Positions 9,553-18,713 of a stretch of 64,000 nt of DNA are shown here, in pieces (position 1 is the first letter of the stretch; each line of letters begins with the position of its first letter). Location of the stretch: positions 1 to 64,000 of the forward strand of contig CAJWDT010000003.1 of the NCBI GenBank assembly GCA_913031395.1, read 5' to 3'. A model generated the notes under the pieces. It was given only the letters and a program-made list of their open reading frames with translations. It had not been told where the DNA came from and did no database searches. A program made the translations under genes and the position numbers. The DNA comes from an uncultured Gammaproteobacteria bacterium. GTDB taxonomy: Bacteria; Pseudomonadota; Gammaproteobacteria; Magnimaribacterales; Magnimaribacteraceae.

Positions 9553-11577
9553 ATGAGTAGTATGGATACTAGGTACCTTTTTAAAAGGTACAATACATGG
9601 TGGGTAAAAGTAGCTGTACCTAAGCCTCTTAGAGAGCAACTAGGCTACGACCTTAGAAAATCTCTTAAAACTCATGAGCTAGATAAAGCTCAAGAGCTAA
9701 GATGGCAAGAGGTAGAAGTACTGAAATCTAAAATTGATGCAGCAAAAAATGTTTCAGAATTAAATCTACCAGTTGAATCTCAAGCCACACCAGTGGCTCA
9801 GTATGTTCCGCCAACAAATGTAACAGATCCTCAGTACTATCATAAAGTAGTTGATTGTCAGCATGCCTGCCCTGCGCACACACCTGTACCTGAATACATA
9901 AGACAAATTTCCCAAGGAAACTACAATGAAGCTTATATGCTTAATTGGGAATCCAATGTGTTTCCAGGTATTTTAGGCAGAACCTGTGACAGACCTTGTG
10001 AACCTGCATGTAGAAGAACAAGAACACATGAAAAAGCTGTAGCAATATGTCGTTTAAAAAGGGTTACTTACGATTACAAAGACGAGATTTCTTCTTTAAT
10101 ACCTGTACCAGAAGAAAATAACGGGAAAAAAGTGGCACTAATAGGTGGCGGACCCTCATCGCTAACCGTGGCAAGGGATCTAGCTTTAATGGGCTATCAA
10201 TGCACTCTCTTTGAAAGAGATCCTCAGGCTGGTGGATTGATGAGAACCAACATCCCTTCTTTTAGATTACCTGAAGAGGTTTTAAATGAAGAGGTAGATC
10301 AAGTTTTAAGTTTAGGAATTAAAACTGAGTTCAATTCTGAAATTAAGAGTATGAAAAAATTATTAAATAAAGATTTTGATGCTGTATTTGTCGGAACAGG
10401 AGCTCCTAAAGGAAGAGATATTAGAATTGAAGGTAGAGAGGAAGCTGGTGCCAACATACATATAGGTATTGATTGGCTAACAAGCATCGCTTTTGAACAT
10501 ACCAAATCAATTGGGAAAAAAGTAATTGTATTAGGAGGCGGAAATACGGCAATGGATTGTTGCAGAACAGCAATTAGATTAGGTGCCGAGGAAGTTAAAG
10601 TGACAGTCAGGAGTCCATTTGACCAAATGAAAGCTTCTGAATGGGAGATTGAGGATGCGATAGGAGAAGGTATACCAATCCATGATAATCATGTACCAAA
10701 AAGATTTATTGTCAAAGATAACAAGCTAGTAGGTATGGAGTTTGAGAAAGTTAAGGCAGTATTTGATGACAATGGAAAAAGAAGCTTAGTTCCAACAGGA
10801 GATGAACCAGTAATTTTTGAGTGTGATGATGTCTTGGTTGCTATAGGACAAGACAATGCATTTGAATGGATAGAGAGAGACATTGGTATAGAATTCGGTG
10901 AATGGGATATGCCCATTGTGGACAAAGTAACCTTTCAGTCTTCAAATGAAAAAGTATTTTTTGGAGGAGATGCTGCATGGGGTCCTGAAAATATTATTTG
11001 GGCAGCAGCTCATGGTCATCAAGCTGCAATTTCAATTGACAGTTTCTGTAAAAATCTAGATCTTTACAACAGACCTGAGCCTAAAACTACTTTGATAAGT
11101 CAAAAGATGGGAGTCCATGAATGGTCTTATGACAATGATATATCTCAGGCAAAAAGATACCTGGTCCCACATGCTGACAAAAAAGATGCACTCAAAGATC
11201 TAAAATTAGAAGTAGAGCTTGGGTTTGATGAAATTACCGCACTAGAGGAGGCTCAACGGTGTCTTAATTGCGATGTTCAAACTGCTTTCTCAGAAGACTT
11301 ATGCATAGAATGTGATGCTTGTGTAGATATATGCCCTACTGATTGCATAAGCTTTGTTCATAATGACTCAGAAGAAAATCTCAGAAATAAACTAAGAATC
11401 CCTGCGGTCAATCTAAACCAACAGATTTTAGTTTCAGATCAATTAGAACAGACTTCAAGAGTAATGGTTAAAGACGAGGATGTTTGTCTTCACTGCGGTT
11501 TGTGTGCTGAAAGATGTCCTACTGGTGCATGGGATATGCAAAATTTTCTATATCAAGAAGCAAAGGTATATTCATGA
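9553..11577 (+). CDS. GltD-like FAD/NAD(P)H oxidoreductase with C-terminal 2x[4Fe-4S] ferredoxin, preceded by an integrase-type N-terminal domain
   Basis: N-term RYLFKRYNTWWVKVAVPKPLREQLGYDLRKSLKTHELDKAQELRWQEVEVLK resembles tyrosine-recombinase N-terminal domain (DUF6538 type); then CQHACPAHTPVPEYI, GRTCDRPCEPACRR, VALIGGGPSSLTVARDLA, VIVLGGGNTAMDC; C-term CIECDACVDICP and CLHCGLCAERCP. Confidence 0.85.
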   Translation: MSSMDTRYLFKRYNTWWVKVAVPKPLREQLGYDLRKSLKTHELDKAQELRWQEVEVLKSKIDAAKNVSELNLPVESQATPVAQYVPPTNVTDPQYYHKVVDCQHACPAHTPVPEYIRQISQGNYNEAYMLNWESNVFPGILGRTCDRPCEPACRRTRTHEKAVAICRLKRVTYDYKDEISSLIPVPEENNGKKVALIGGGPSSLTVARDLALMGYQCTLFERDPQAGGLMRTNIPSFRLPEEVLNEEVDQVLSLGIKTEFNSEIKSMKKLLNKDFDAVFVGTGAPKGRDIRIEGREEAGANIHIGIDWLTSIAFEHTKSIGKKVIVLGGGNTAMDCCRTAIRLGAEEVKVTVRSPFDQMKASEWEIEDAIGEGIPIHDNHVPKRFIVKDNKLVGMEFEKVKAVFDDNGKRSLVPTGDEPVIFECDDVLVAIGQDNAFEWIERDIGIEFGEWDMPIVDKVTFQSSNEKVFFGGDAAWGPENIIWAAAHGHQAAISIDSFCKNLDLYNRPEPKTTLISQKMGVHEWSYDNDISQAKRYLVPHADKKDALKDLKLEVELGFDEITALEEAQRCLNCDVQTAFSEDLCIECDACVDICPTDCISFVHNDSEENLRNKLRIPAVNLNQQILVSDQLEQTSRVMVKDEDVCLHCGLCAERCPTGAWDMQNFLYQEAKVYS

Positions 11578-13394
11578 GTAAAATCAACTCAATCAATGAT
11601 TTTGTTATAAAGTTCGCTAATGTGAATGGATCTGGCTCTGCAAGCGCTAATCAAATGTTTGCAAAAGGAGTATTTAGATCTGGTATTCCAGTAAGTCCAA
11701 AGAATATATTTCCATCCAACATTCAAGGATTGCCGACATGGTTCGAGGTTAGAGTGAATGAAAAAGGATATCTTGGCCGTCGAGATGGAATAGATATTTT
11801 TGTTGCGATGAATCCACAATCATACCAAAAAGATGTATCTGAGCTTAAAGAGAACGGTTACCTCATATATGATTCTTCTTGGAAAAGGGAGTTTGGGAGA
11901 GAAGATATAAACGTATTGGAAATTCCCCTAACGAAACTTTGCGTTCAAGAATTTACCAATCCTAAACAAAGACTCCTTTTTAAAAATCTTGGATATGTAG
12001 GTTTGTTAGCTTCAATTTTAGAAATGGATAAAGAAATATATGTTTCTTTGATAGAAGAACAGTTTAGAGGCAAAGAGAAACTTATTGAGCCTAATGTGAA
12101 GGCCCTCAATATTGGTTATAACTATGCAGAGGAAAATTTTAAAGATTTTTGCGAAATCAAAGTTCAAAAGTCTGACAAAACTGATGGTCTAATACTAACG
12201 AGCGGTAATGATGCAGCTGGGCTTGGATGCGTATACGGTGGAGCGACTGTTTGTGCCTGGTATCCTATTACTCCATCAACATCTTTAGCTGAATCCTATA
12301 ATAAATATAGTGAAAAACTTAGAGTTGAAATAGGAACCGATAAAAATAAGTTTGCTTTTATCCAAGCTGAAGATGAATTAGCGGCAATGGGTATGACCAT
12401 AGGGGCAAATTGGAATGGAGCCAGAGCTTTTACAGCTACAAGTGGTCCTGGAGTCTCGCTTATGAGTGAATTTATAGGGTTAGCTTACTTTGCAGAAGTA
12501 CCTACAGTCCTTTTTAATGTTCAAAGAGGCGGTCCTTCTACAGGCATGCCAACAAGAACCCAGCAATCTGATATCTTGTGCTCTGCTTACGCTTCCCATG
12601 GAGATACTAAACATGTACTTTTAATCCCTTCAGATCCAAAAGAATGTTTTGATTTTGCCGTTGAGGCTTTTGATCTAGCAGATCGACTTCAAACTCCTGT
12701 CATAGTCTTATTAGATCTAGATCTTGGAATGAATGATTGGTCAACTAAAGAGTTCGAATGGGATGATTCTATCGAATACGATAGAGGTAAAGTGCTATCC
12801 AAAGAAGATTTGGATGGCATCGAGAGATTTGGAAGGTATTTAGATGTAGATGGAGATGGTATCCCTTACAGAACTTATCCTGGTACACACCCTGAAAAAG
12901 GTGCATATTTTACAAGAGGAACTTCTCATGATGAATATGCAGGTTATACGGAAGACGGTGTTAAAAATGCCGAGATGCTTTCTAGGCTGCTAAAAAAATT
13001 CCAAACAGCTTCATCCTTAGTACCCGCCCCTGTTTTTAATCAAGAAAAAAATGAAAGTTCAATGGGAATTATATATTTTGGAAGTACAGACTGCTCTATG
13101 CAGGAAGCTTTAGATGTTCTGGAAGATCAGAATCTTAAAATTGACGCTATGAGAATTAGAGCTTTTCCTTTTAATCTTGAGGTTTGGGAATTCATCGAAG
13201 ATCATGATCTTTTGTTCATTGTTGAACAAAATAGAGACGGACAAATGAGAACTCTAATTATGGCAGAAGGAGGGATAATTCCTGACAAACTTGTCTCTAT
13301 TCTTTGTTTTGATGGTCAACCAATAACTGCTGAGCACATCACTAATAAGATAAATGCTCATTTGTCAGGTAAACCTGCCTTAGCAGCGTCTTAA
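11574..13394 (+). CDS. 2-oxoacid:ferredoxin oxidoreductase, fused gamma-alpha subunit (KorA-like)
   Basis: ATGA overlap with upstream stop; N-terminal gamma domain (FANVNGSGSASANQMFAKGVFRSGIPVSPKNIFPSNIQGLPTWFEVRV), alpha domain (GCVYGGATVCAWYPITPSTSLAE, QRGGPSTGMPTRTQQSD). Confidence 0.9.
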   Translation: MSKINSINDFVIKFANVNGSGSASANQMFAKGVFRSGIPVSPKNIFPSNIQGLPTWFEVRVNEKGYLGRRDGIDIFVAMNPQSYQKDVSELKENGYLIYDSSWKREFGREDINVLEIPLTKLCVQEFTNPKQRLLFKNLGYVGLLASILEMDKEIYVSLIEEQFRGKEKLIEPNVKALNIGYNYAEENFKDFCEIKVQKSDKTDGLILTSGNDAAGLGCVYGGATVCAWYPITPSTSLAESYNKYSEKLRVEIGTDKNKFAFIQAEDELAAMGMTIGANWNGARAFTATSGPGVSLMSEFIGLAYFAEVPTVLFNVQRGGPSTGMPTRTQQSDILCSAYASHGDTKHVLLIPSDPKECFDFAVEAFDLADRLQTPVIVLLDLDLGMNDWSTKEFEWDDSIEYDRGKVLSKEDLDGIERFGRYLDVDGDGIPYRTYPGTHPEKGAYFTRGTSHDEYAGYTEDGVKNAEMLSRLLKKFQTASSLVPAPVFNQEKNESSMGIIYFGSTDCSMQEALDVLEDQNLKIDAMRIRAFPFNLEVWEFIEDHDLLFIVEQNRDGQMRTLIMAEGGIIPDKLVSILCFDGQPITAEHITNKINAHLSGKPALAAS

Positions 13395-13404
13395 GGAAAA
13401 AAAT

Positions 13405-14460
13405 ATGACATATATAGTAAAACCTAAGAATCATCACCCTCTACTTGAAAAGAATAAACTTGGTCTTACAAGAAGAGACTATGAAGGTGCAGTATCAACT
13501 CTATGCGCAGGATGTGGGCATGACTCGGTAAGTTCAGCAATTGTTGAGGCATGTTTCCAGTTAAGTATAGAATCTTACAAGGTAGCAAAACTTTCAGGAA
13601 TAGGTTGTTCTTCAAAAGCTCCTGCGTATTTCTTAAATCAGTCCCATGGGTTTAACTCTGTGCACGGAAGAATGCCTTCTATAGCGACAGGTGCAGCAAT
13701 GGCAAATCATGAACTCCTTTACCTTGGGATATCGGGAGATGGAGATAGTGCTTCAATTGGTATAGGACAATTTGTTCATTGCGCTAGGCGGCAATTGAAT
13801 ATGACCTACATTGTAGAAAATAATGGAACTTATGGCCTCACTAAAGGACAATTTTCTGCTACAAATGATTTAGAGTCGAAGAATAAATATGGTGATGACA
13901 ATCTCTTCCCTTCAATTGACTTACCATCTATGGCTATACAGTTAGGAGCTAGCTTTGTAGCAAGAAGCTTTTCAGGTGACAAAGAACAACTTGTTCCTTT
14001 ATTAAAAGCAGCCCTTTCTCACAAAGGTTTTTCTTTTCTAGATATCATCTCACCCTGTGTGACCTTCAATAATCACAATACTTCTACTAAGAGTTATGAC
14101 TATATCAGGGAACATAATGATGCATTATCCAAACCAGATTTTGTTCCTTCCGGTAAAGAAATACTTACAGATTATCCGAAAGGAAGTTCTATTGAAGTCC
14201 CTCTTCACGATGGATCGTTGCTTGCGTTAGAAAAACTTTCTGAAGACTATGATCCTGCAGATAAAATTAAAGCCATACAAAACATACAAGAATCTCAAAG
14301 AGACGGAAAAGTATTAACAGGGCTGCTCTATGCAGATCCAAAGGCAAAGGACCTTAGAGAAATTCTTAACGTATCAGATAAACCATTGAATACCATGGAT
14401 AGAGAAGAGCTTTGTCCAGGGTCCGATAAACTTGAAGGTATAAATTCTGGACTAAGGTAA
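13405..14460 (+). CDS. 2-oxoacid:ferredoxin oxidoreductase, beta subunit (TPP-binding, KorB-like)
   Basis: LCAGCGHDSVSSAI, SGIGCSSKAPAY, HGRMPSIATGAAMAN, GDGDSASIGIGQFVH...NNGTYGLTKGQ. Confidence 0.92.
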   Translation: MTYIVKPKNHHPLLEKNKLGLTRRDYEGAVSTLCAGCGHDSVSSAIVEACFQLSIESYKVAKLSGIGCSSKAPAYFLNQSHGFNSVHGRMPSIATGAAMANHELLYLGISGDGDSASIGIGQFVHCARRQLNMTYIVENNGTYGLTKGQFSATNDLESKNKYGDDNLFPSIDLPSMAIQLGASFVARSFSGDKEQLVPLLKAALSHKGFSFLDIISPCVTFNNHNTSTKSYDYIREHNDALSKPDFVPSGKEILTDYPKGSSIEVPLHDGSLLALEKLSEDYDPADKIKAIQNIQESQRDGKVLTGLLYADPKAKDLREILNVSDKPLNTMDREELCPGSDKLEGINSGLR

Positions 14461-14467
14461 ACTAAGC

Positions 14468-15184
14468 TTAAATAACTCCTAATCTTTTTGCCATGATTTG
14501 ATAGGATTCAACAACATCCCCTAGACCTTGTCTAAATCTGTCTTTATCGAGCTTTTCTCTGGTCTCTTTATCCCAAACCCTGCATCCATCAGGTGTAAAT
14601 TCGTCACCCAATAAGAGATCACCCTTATAGTCACCAAACTCTAATTTATAGTCTACAAGGATCATACCTGCATCTGAAAATAGTTTTTTAAGAGCGGTAT
14701 TTACTTCAAAAGTTTTAACTTGCATTTGGTCAACTTGTTCTTCTGTGGCCCAACCAAAGGATTTTATATGGTATTCATTTATCATAGGATCGCCCAACTC
14801 GTCATCTTTATAAAAGAATTCAAATGTTGGAGGATTAAGATCCACACCCTCTTCCAAGCCCAATCTTTTGCATATACTTCCGGCAGTCACATTTCTAACA
14901 ACACATTCAACAGGAGCCATCTCAAGTCTCTTTACTAAACTGTCAGTTTCACTAATTAACTTAACAAAGTGAGTGGCAATACCCTGATTCTCTAAATATT
15001 CCATAATAAAAGCATTAAATTTATTATTAATTGTCCCTTTACCATCTAAGCTTTCTATTTTTTTGCCATCAAATGCAGAAGTATCGTCTCGATAATGCAT
15101 AATTAAATGATCAGAGTTATCTGATTCATAAAGTGATTTAGCTTTTCCTGTTGTAATTAATTCACCTTTTTTAATATTTTCCAT
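14468..15184 (-). CDS. purC: Phosphoribosylaminoimidazole-succinocarboxamide synthase
   Basis: [37 protein letters not shown]. Confidence 0.96.
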   Translation of the reverse strand: MENIKKGELITTGKAKSLYESDNSDHLIMHYRDDTSAFDGKKIESLDGKGTINNKFNAFIMEYLENQGIATHFVKLISETDSLVKRLEMAPVECVVRNVTAGSICKRLGLEEGVDLNPPTFEFFYKDDELGDPMINEYHIKSFGWATEEQVDQMQVKTFEVNTALKKLFSDAGMILVDYKLEFGDYKGDLLLGDEFTPDGCRVWDKETREKLDKDRFRQGLGDVVESYQIMAKRLGVI

Positions 15185-15189
15185 AACGT

Positions 15190-16161
15190 TTATGATAATG
15201 ATTGATTAATTTCTGATAAAAGCTCTCTTTCATAAGCTTTAGCCTCCTCTCCTTGAGCAATAATTGTAACAGTACATGTCTTTTCATTAATTTCTTTAAC
15301 TAAAATTCTATACTCACCTTTAAAAGAATCTCCAGAGAACATTCTACGAACAAATCCCTTCTCCTCTTCTCTAGAGAAATTAACATAAAATACACCTTCT
15401 TCCCTGTCTAGATCATTTACATCTATAAGAGCTTCTTTTAAAGCACGATCAACCGCCGCCCAAGCCCTTGCATATTCTAAATTCAATTCTATGAAATTAG
15501 ATTTACTTTCATCTTGCTTCAATGAGGCTTTCTGTCCGTAATTTAAATTAAGAGCCACTAGAGATGTTCCTCCACTAGGTGGTGTGGAAGCAAAATAATC
15601 TAAAACTTTACGCATAGTTACTTCTTCTAAGTTTTCTTCACCCTGAACCCTAATCCATTGACCTTCAATATTCGTAATATGAGTAATAAAAATTTCTGAA
15701 CTAGCTTGCCTTATTCCATGTTCCACTTTCATTACAAGTTTTGTTTCTTGATCAGCAGTTCCTAAATTACTACTCTCAATAATTCCAGAAGTAGGGTCAG
15801 ATTTAGCTAAACCGTAACCGCTAGTAACCCAAAAATCATTCATCATTGGCCAAGCACTGCTTGGTAAGGTTTCAACATATACCCAACGAATTTCACCCAA
15901 ACGATGCATCCTGACTTCGTTTGAAGTTCCTGAAGAAAAAACTTGCTGAGGCATAGGTATCTCATACTGAGAACCGACATTTTCTTGAGAAACAGTATTA
16001 ATGGGATAGTAATCTATTATAGGGCGTGTATTCAGATTATCTGGTAAGTTTAAAGATTTTTCTTGTTTTTCATTTAAGTAATCGTTTTTATGATCTGTTA
16101 AAAAATAACTACAAGAACTTAGGATGAAGGTTAGAAATAATATTTTGGTAAGTCTATTCAT
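15190..16161 (-). CDS. bamC: BamC/NlpB outer membrane assembly lipoprotein
   Basis: Lipobox LSSCSY; BamC-like domain; between purC and dapA. Confidence 0.85.
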   Translation of the reverse strand: MNRLTKILFLTFILSSCSYFLTDHKNDYLNEKQEKSLNLPDNLNTRPIIDYYPINTVSQENVGSQYEIPMPQQVFSSGTSNEVRMHRLGEIRWVYVETLPSSAWPMMNDFWVTSGYGLAKSDPTSGIIESSNLGTADQETKLVMKVEHGIRQASSEIFITHITNIEGQWIRVQGEENLEEVTMRKVLDYFASTPPSGGTSLVALNLNYGQKASLKQDESKSNFIELNLEYARAWAAVDRALKEALIDVNDLDREEGVFYVNFSREEEKGFVRRMFSGDSFKGEYRILVKEINEKTCTVTIIAQGEEAKAYERELLSEINQSLS

Positions 16162-16163
16162 AA

Positions 16164-17060
16164 TTAATTTAGTAAAAGCAATTTTTTTAAAACATTCTCA
16201 GCTTGGTCATGAAATTTAGAACTTAAAGGAGATAAAGGAAGTCTAATACCATCTGTAATTCTTCCTATACGATTCAACATCCATTTTATTGGTATAGGAT
16301 TTGATTGGACAAATAGTACTTCATTTAATTCAATTAAAGTTTTATCTAATTCTAGGGCAGCCTCTTTTTGTCCACTCAACGCCAAAGAGCATATCTGAGA
16401 AATAGTTTTGGGAACAATGTTTGCGGTGACAGATATCGTTCCAGAACCTCCATTCAAGATAAACCTAGTTGCAGTAGGATCATCACCGGAATAAAGAAAG
16501 AAACTCTCTCTTTGTTCATTATTTAAATTACTATTCATTGCATCTAATCTATTCAGGTCACCTGTTGCATCTTTCAAGCCTACAATATTCTGATGCCCTA
16601 CCAACCTCAGAACAGTTTCGTTCAAGAGATCGCATCCTGTTCTTGAAGGAACATTATATAAAATCTGAGGCAGATTCACTTCATCGGCAATCATCATGTA
16701 ATGCCTGTAAAGACCTTCTTGAGTGGGTTTATTGTAATAAGGTGTTACCAATAGAGCAGCATTTGCTCCAGCTGATTTTGCAGAATTTGTTAAATAGACC
16801 GCCTCTTTAGTTGAATTAGCTCCCGTTCCAGCAATAATCTCAATCCGTCCACTTGCTATATCAACAGATCTTTCTATAAGTTGAACATGCTCTGAAACAT
16901 CAAGAGTAGCTGATTCACCTGTTGTACCAACAATAACTAATCCCATAGTATTGGAATTAATATGCCACTCTATCAAGTCTTTTAGACCTTCCCAGTGTAT
17001 TGCTCCATCAGAATCCATTGGAGTGACAAGAGCAACTATTGAACCTTTAAGATTAAACAT
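16164..17060 (-). CDS. dapA: 4-hydroxy-tetrahydrodipicolinate synthase
   Basis: GSIVALVTPM, VGTTGESATL, VTPYYNKPTQEGLYRHY, YNVPSRTG, GLKDATGD. Confidence 0.97.
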   Translation of the reverse strand: MFNLKGSIVALVTPMDSDGAIHWEGLKDLIEWHINSNTMGLVIVGTTGESATLDVSEHVQLIERSVDIASGRIEIIAGTGANSTKEAVYLTNSAKSAGANAALLVTPYYNKPTQEGLYRHYMMIADEVNLPQILYNVPSRTGCDLLNETVLRLVGHQNIVGLKDATGDLNRLDAMNSNLNNEQRESFFLYSGDDPTATRFILNGGSGTISVTANIVPKTISQICSLALSGQKEAALELDKTLIELNEVLFVQSNPIPIKWMLNRIGRITDGIRLPLSPLSSKFHDQAENVLKKLLLLN

Positions 17061-17122
17061 TAATTTTTTTTTATCTCAATGTTAGAATCATAGCATTATA
17101 GATTGTTTCTAAAGGAGGAGAT

Positions 17123-17593
17123 ATGCCGGCACCTAAATTAAATAATAAAGCCCCTATATTCAAAGGAGAATGCACAGGAAATAAAACTATCAACCTGTCT
17201 GAGCTAAAAGGAAAAAATGTAGTTTTATATTTCTATCCAAAAGATAGTACTCCTGGATGTACTACTGAAGGACAAGATTTTAGAGACCTTAAAGGGCAGT
17301 TTACGAGAGCTAATACAATTATTTTTGGACTTTCAAGAGAATCAATAAAATCTCATGAAAACTTTAAGAAAAAAGAAAAATTTAATTTCGATCTTATTTC
17401 TGATCCCGACGAAAAAATTTGTAATCAATATGACGTTATCAAAGAAAAGAGTATGTATGGGAAAAAATACATGGGGATAGAAAGAAGTACTTTCTTAATA
17501 GATGCAAAAGGAAAGTTAATAGAGGAATGGAGGAAAGTGAAAGTTACCGATCATGCAAAAGAAGTTCTTGAAGCTGCAAAAAAACTTGGATAA
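17123..17593 (+). CDS. bcp: Thioredoxin-dependent peroxiredoxin Bcp/PrxQ
   Basis: YFYPKDSTPGCTTEGQDFRD peroxidatic Cys motif; AGGAGG upstream; next to dapA. Confidence 0.95.
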   Translation: MPAPKLNNKAPIFKGECTGNKTINLSELKGKNVVLYFYPKDSTPGCTTEGQDFRDLKGQFTRANTIIFGLSRESIKSHENFKKKEKFNFDLISDPDEKICNQYDVIKEKSMYGKKYMGIERSTFLIDAKGKLIEEWRKVKVTDHAKEVLEAAKKLG

Positions 17594-18631
17594 TTAATTA
17601 ACTGGCTCAGGCCATGAATTTATTATTGCTTTAATAAAAGTGGCCAAAGGTATTGCAAAAAATAGTCCCCAAAAGCCCCATATTCCTCCAAAGAAGAGAA
17701 CTGAGATGATAATAACGACTGGATGAAGATTATTTCTATTGGAAAATAAAATTGGTACGAGCACATTTCCATCAAGGACTTGAATGAGTAGATATAAACT
17801 CAAAAGCCAATAAAAATTCTCTGTTAACCCCCATTCGTATAATCCAATTAAGACAACCGGAATTGTAACTAAAATTGCTCCAAAGATAGGAATAATGACT
17901 GAAAGTCCTACTAAAATAGCAATCAAAACTGCATAAGGAAGACCCAAGATAGCAAATAAAGCATAAGAGAATGAAGCCACAATGATCATTTCAAGAAATT
18001 TACCTGTTACGTAGTTAAATAACTGATCATTCATTTCTGAAAATACAGATTGCATGAAACCATTTTCTTTTGGAAGGATAGACCCAGCTATTGGCAGAAG
18101 ATCATCTTTATCCTTTAAGAAAAAGAAAACCATCAACGGAATCATAATCGCGTATAAAATTGCATTAAACATCAAAGAGATTGTGCCTGCCAGCTGCCCT
18201 AGTGCGGAGCTTAACAAACTATTAATCTGATTACTTAAGTTAGCAAAGATAAGATCGATATCTTCTTTTGAGAAATAATTATTCATCTCAACTAAGGTTG
18301 ACTGAAAAGAACTCACAATACTAGGTAGGTTTTGTAATAGATTATTTATTTGCGTGCCTAAGGATGGAAGAGCAGTAAATAAACTTAAATAGAAACCAAA
18401 AAAGATTACAAGTGTTACAGGTAAAGCGACTCGTTGAGATATTTGCATTTTTAATAACGTCCTCAACAGTCCATTCAATAAAAACGCTATCACCACACTT
18501 ATAATTACTGGTAACAAGACATTCCCAAAAAGAATAATAAAAAGAAAAGAAAATATAATTAATATAGCGAAATATATAGATTCCTCATTAGAAAAGAATC
18601 TTTTTATAAATTTACTGAATAAACTTTGCAT
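17594..18631 (-). CDS. perM: AI-2E family transporter / PerM
   Basis: 8-TM permease; GLPYAVLIAILVGLSVIIPIFGAILVTIPV; between bcp and M48 protease. Confidence 0.88.
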   Translation of the reverse strand: MQSLFSKFIKRFFSNEESIYFAILIIFSFLFIILFGNVLLPVIISVVIAFLLNGLLRTLLKMQISQRVALPVTLVIFFGFYLSLFTALPSLGTQINNLLQNLPSIVSSFQSTLVEMNNYFSKEDIDLIFANLSNQINSLLSSALGQLAGTISLMFNAILYAIMIPLMVFFFLKDKDDLLPIAGSILPKENGFMQSVFSEMNDQLFNYVTGKFLEMIIVASFSYALFAILGLPYAVLIAILVGLSVIIPIFGAILVTIPVVLIGLYEWGLTENFYWLLSLYLLIQVLDGNVLVPILFSNRNNLHPVVIIISVLFFGGIWGFWGLFFAIPLATFIKAIINSWPEPVN

Positions 18632-18713
18632 ATTTACTTGGGAACTAAGTAATCTTTAGATAATCTAAAGAATTCATTTAATATAGTAACTAGTATCTCT
18701 AAAAAGAAATAGT

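Noticed and set aside
9399-9593. 64-aa minus-strand ORF
   Set aside because: No recognisable domain; lies in the iscR/oxidoreductase intergenic region and overlaps both a promoter and the plus-strand gene start
11589-11819. 76-aa minus-strand ORF inside the KorA-like gene, and other antisense ORFs (10299..10505, 10689..10925, 37973..38380, 57406..57786 etc.)
   Set aside because: Shadow ORFs opposite well-supported coding regions, no plausible domains
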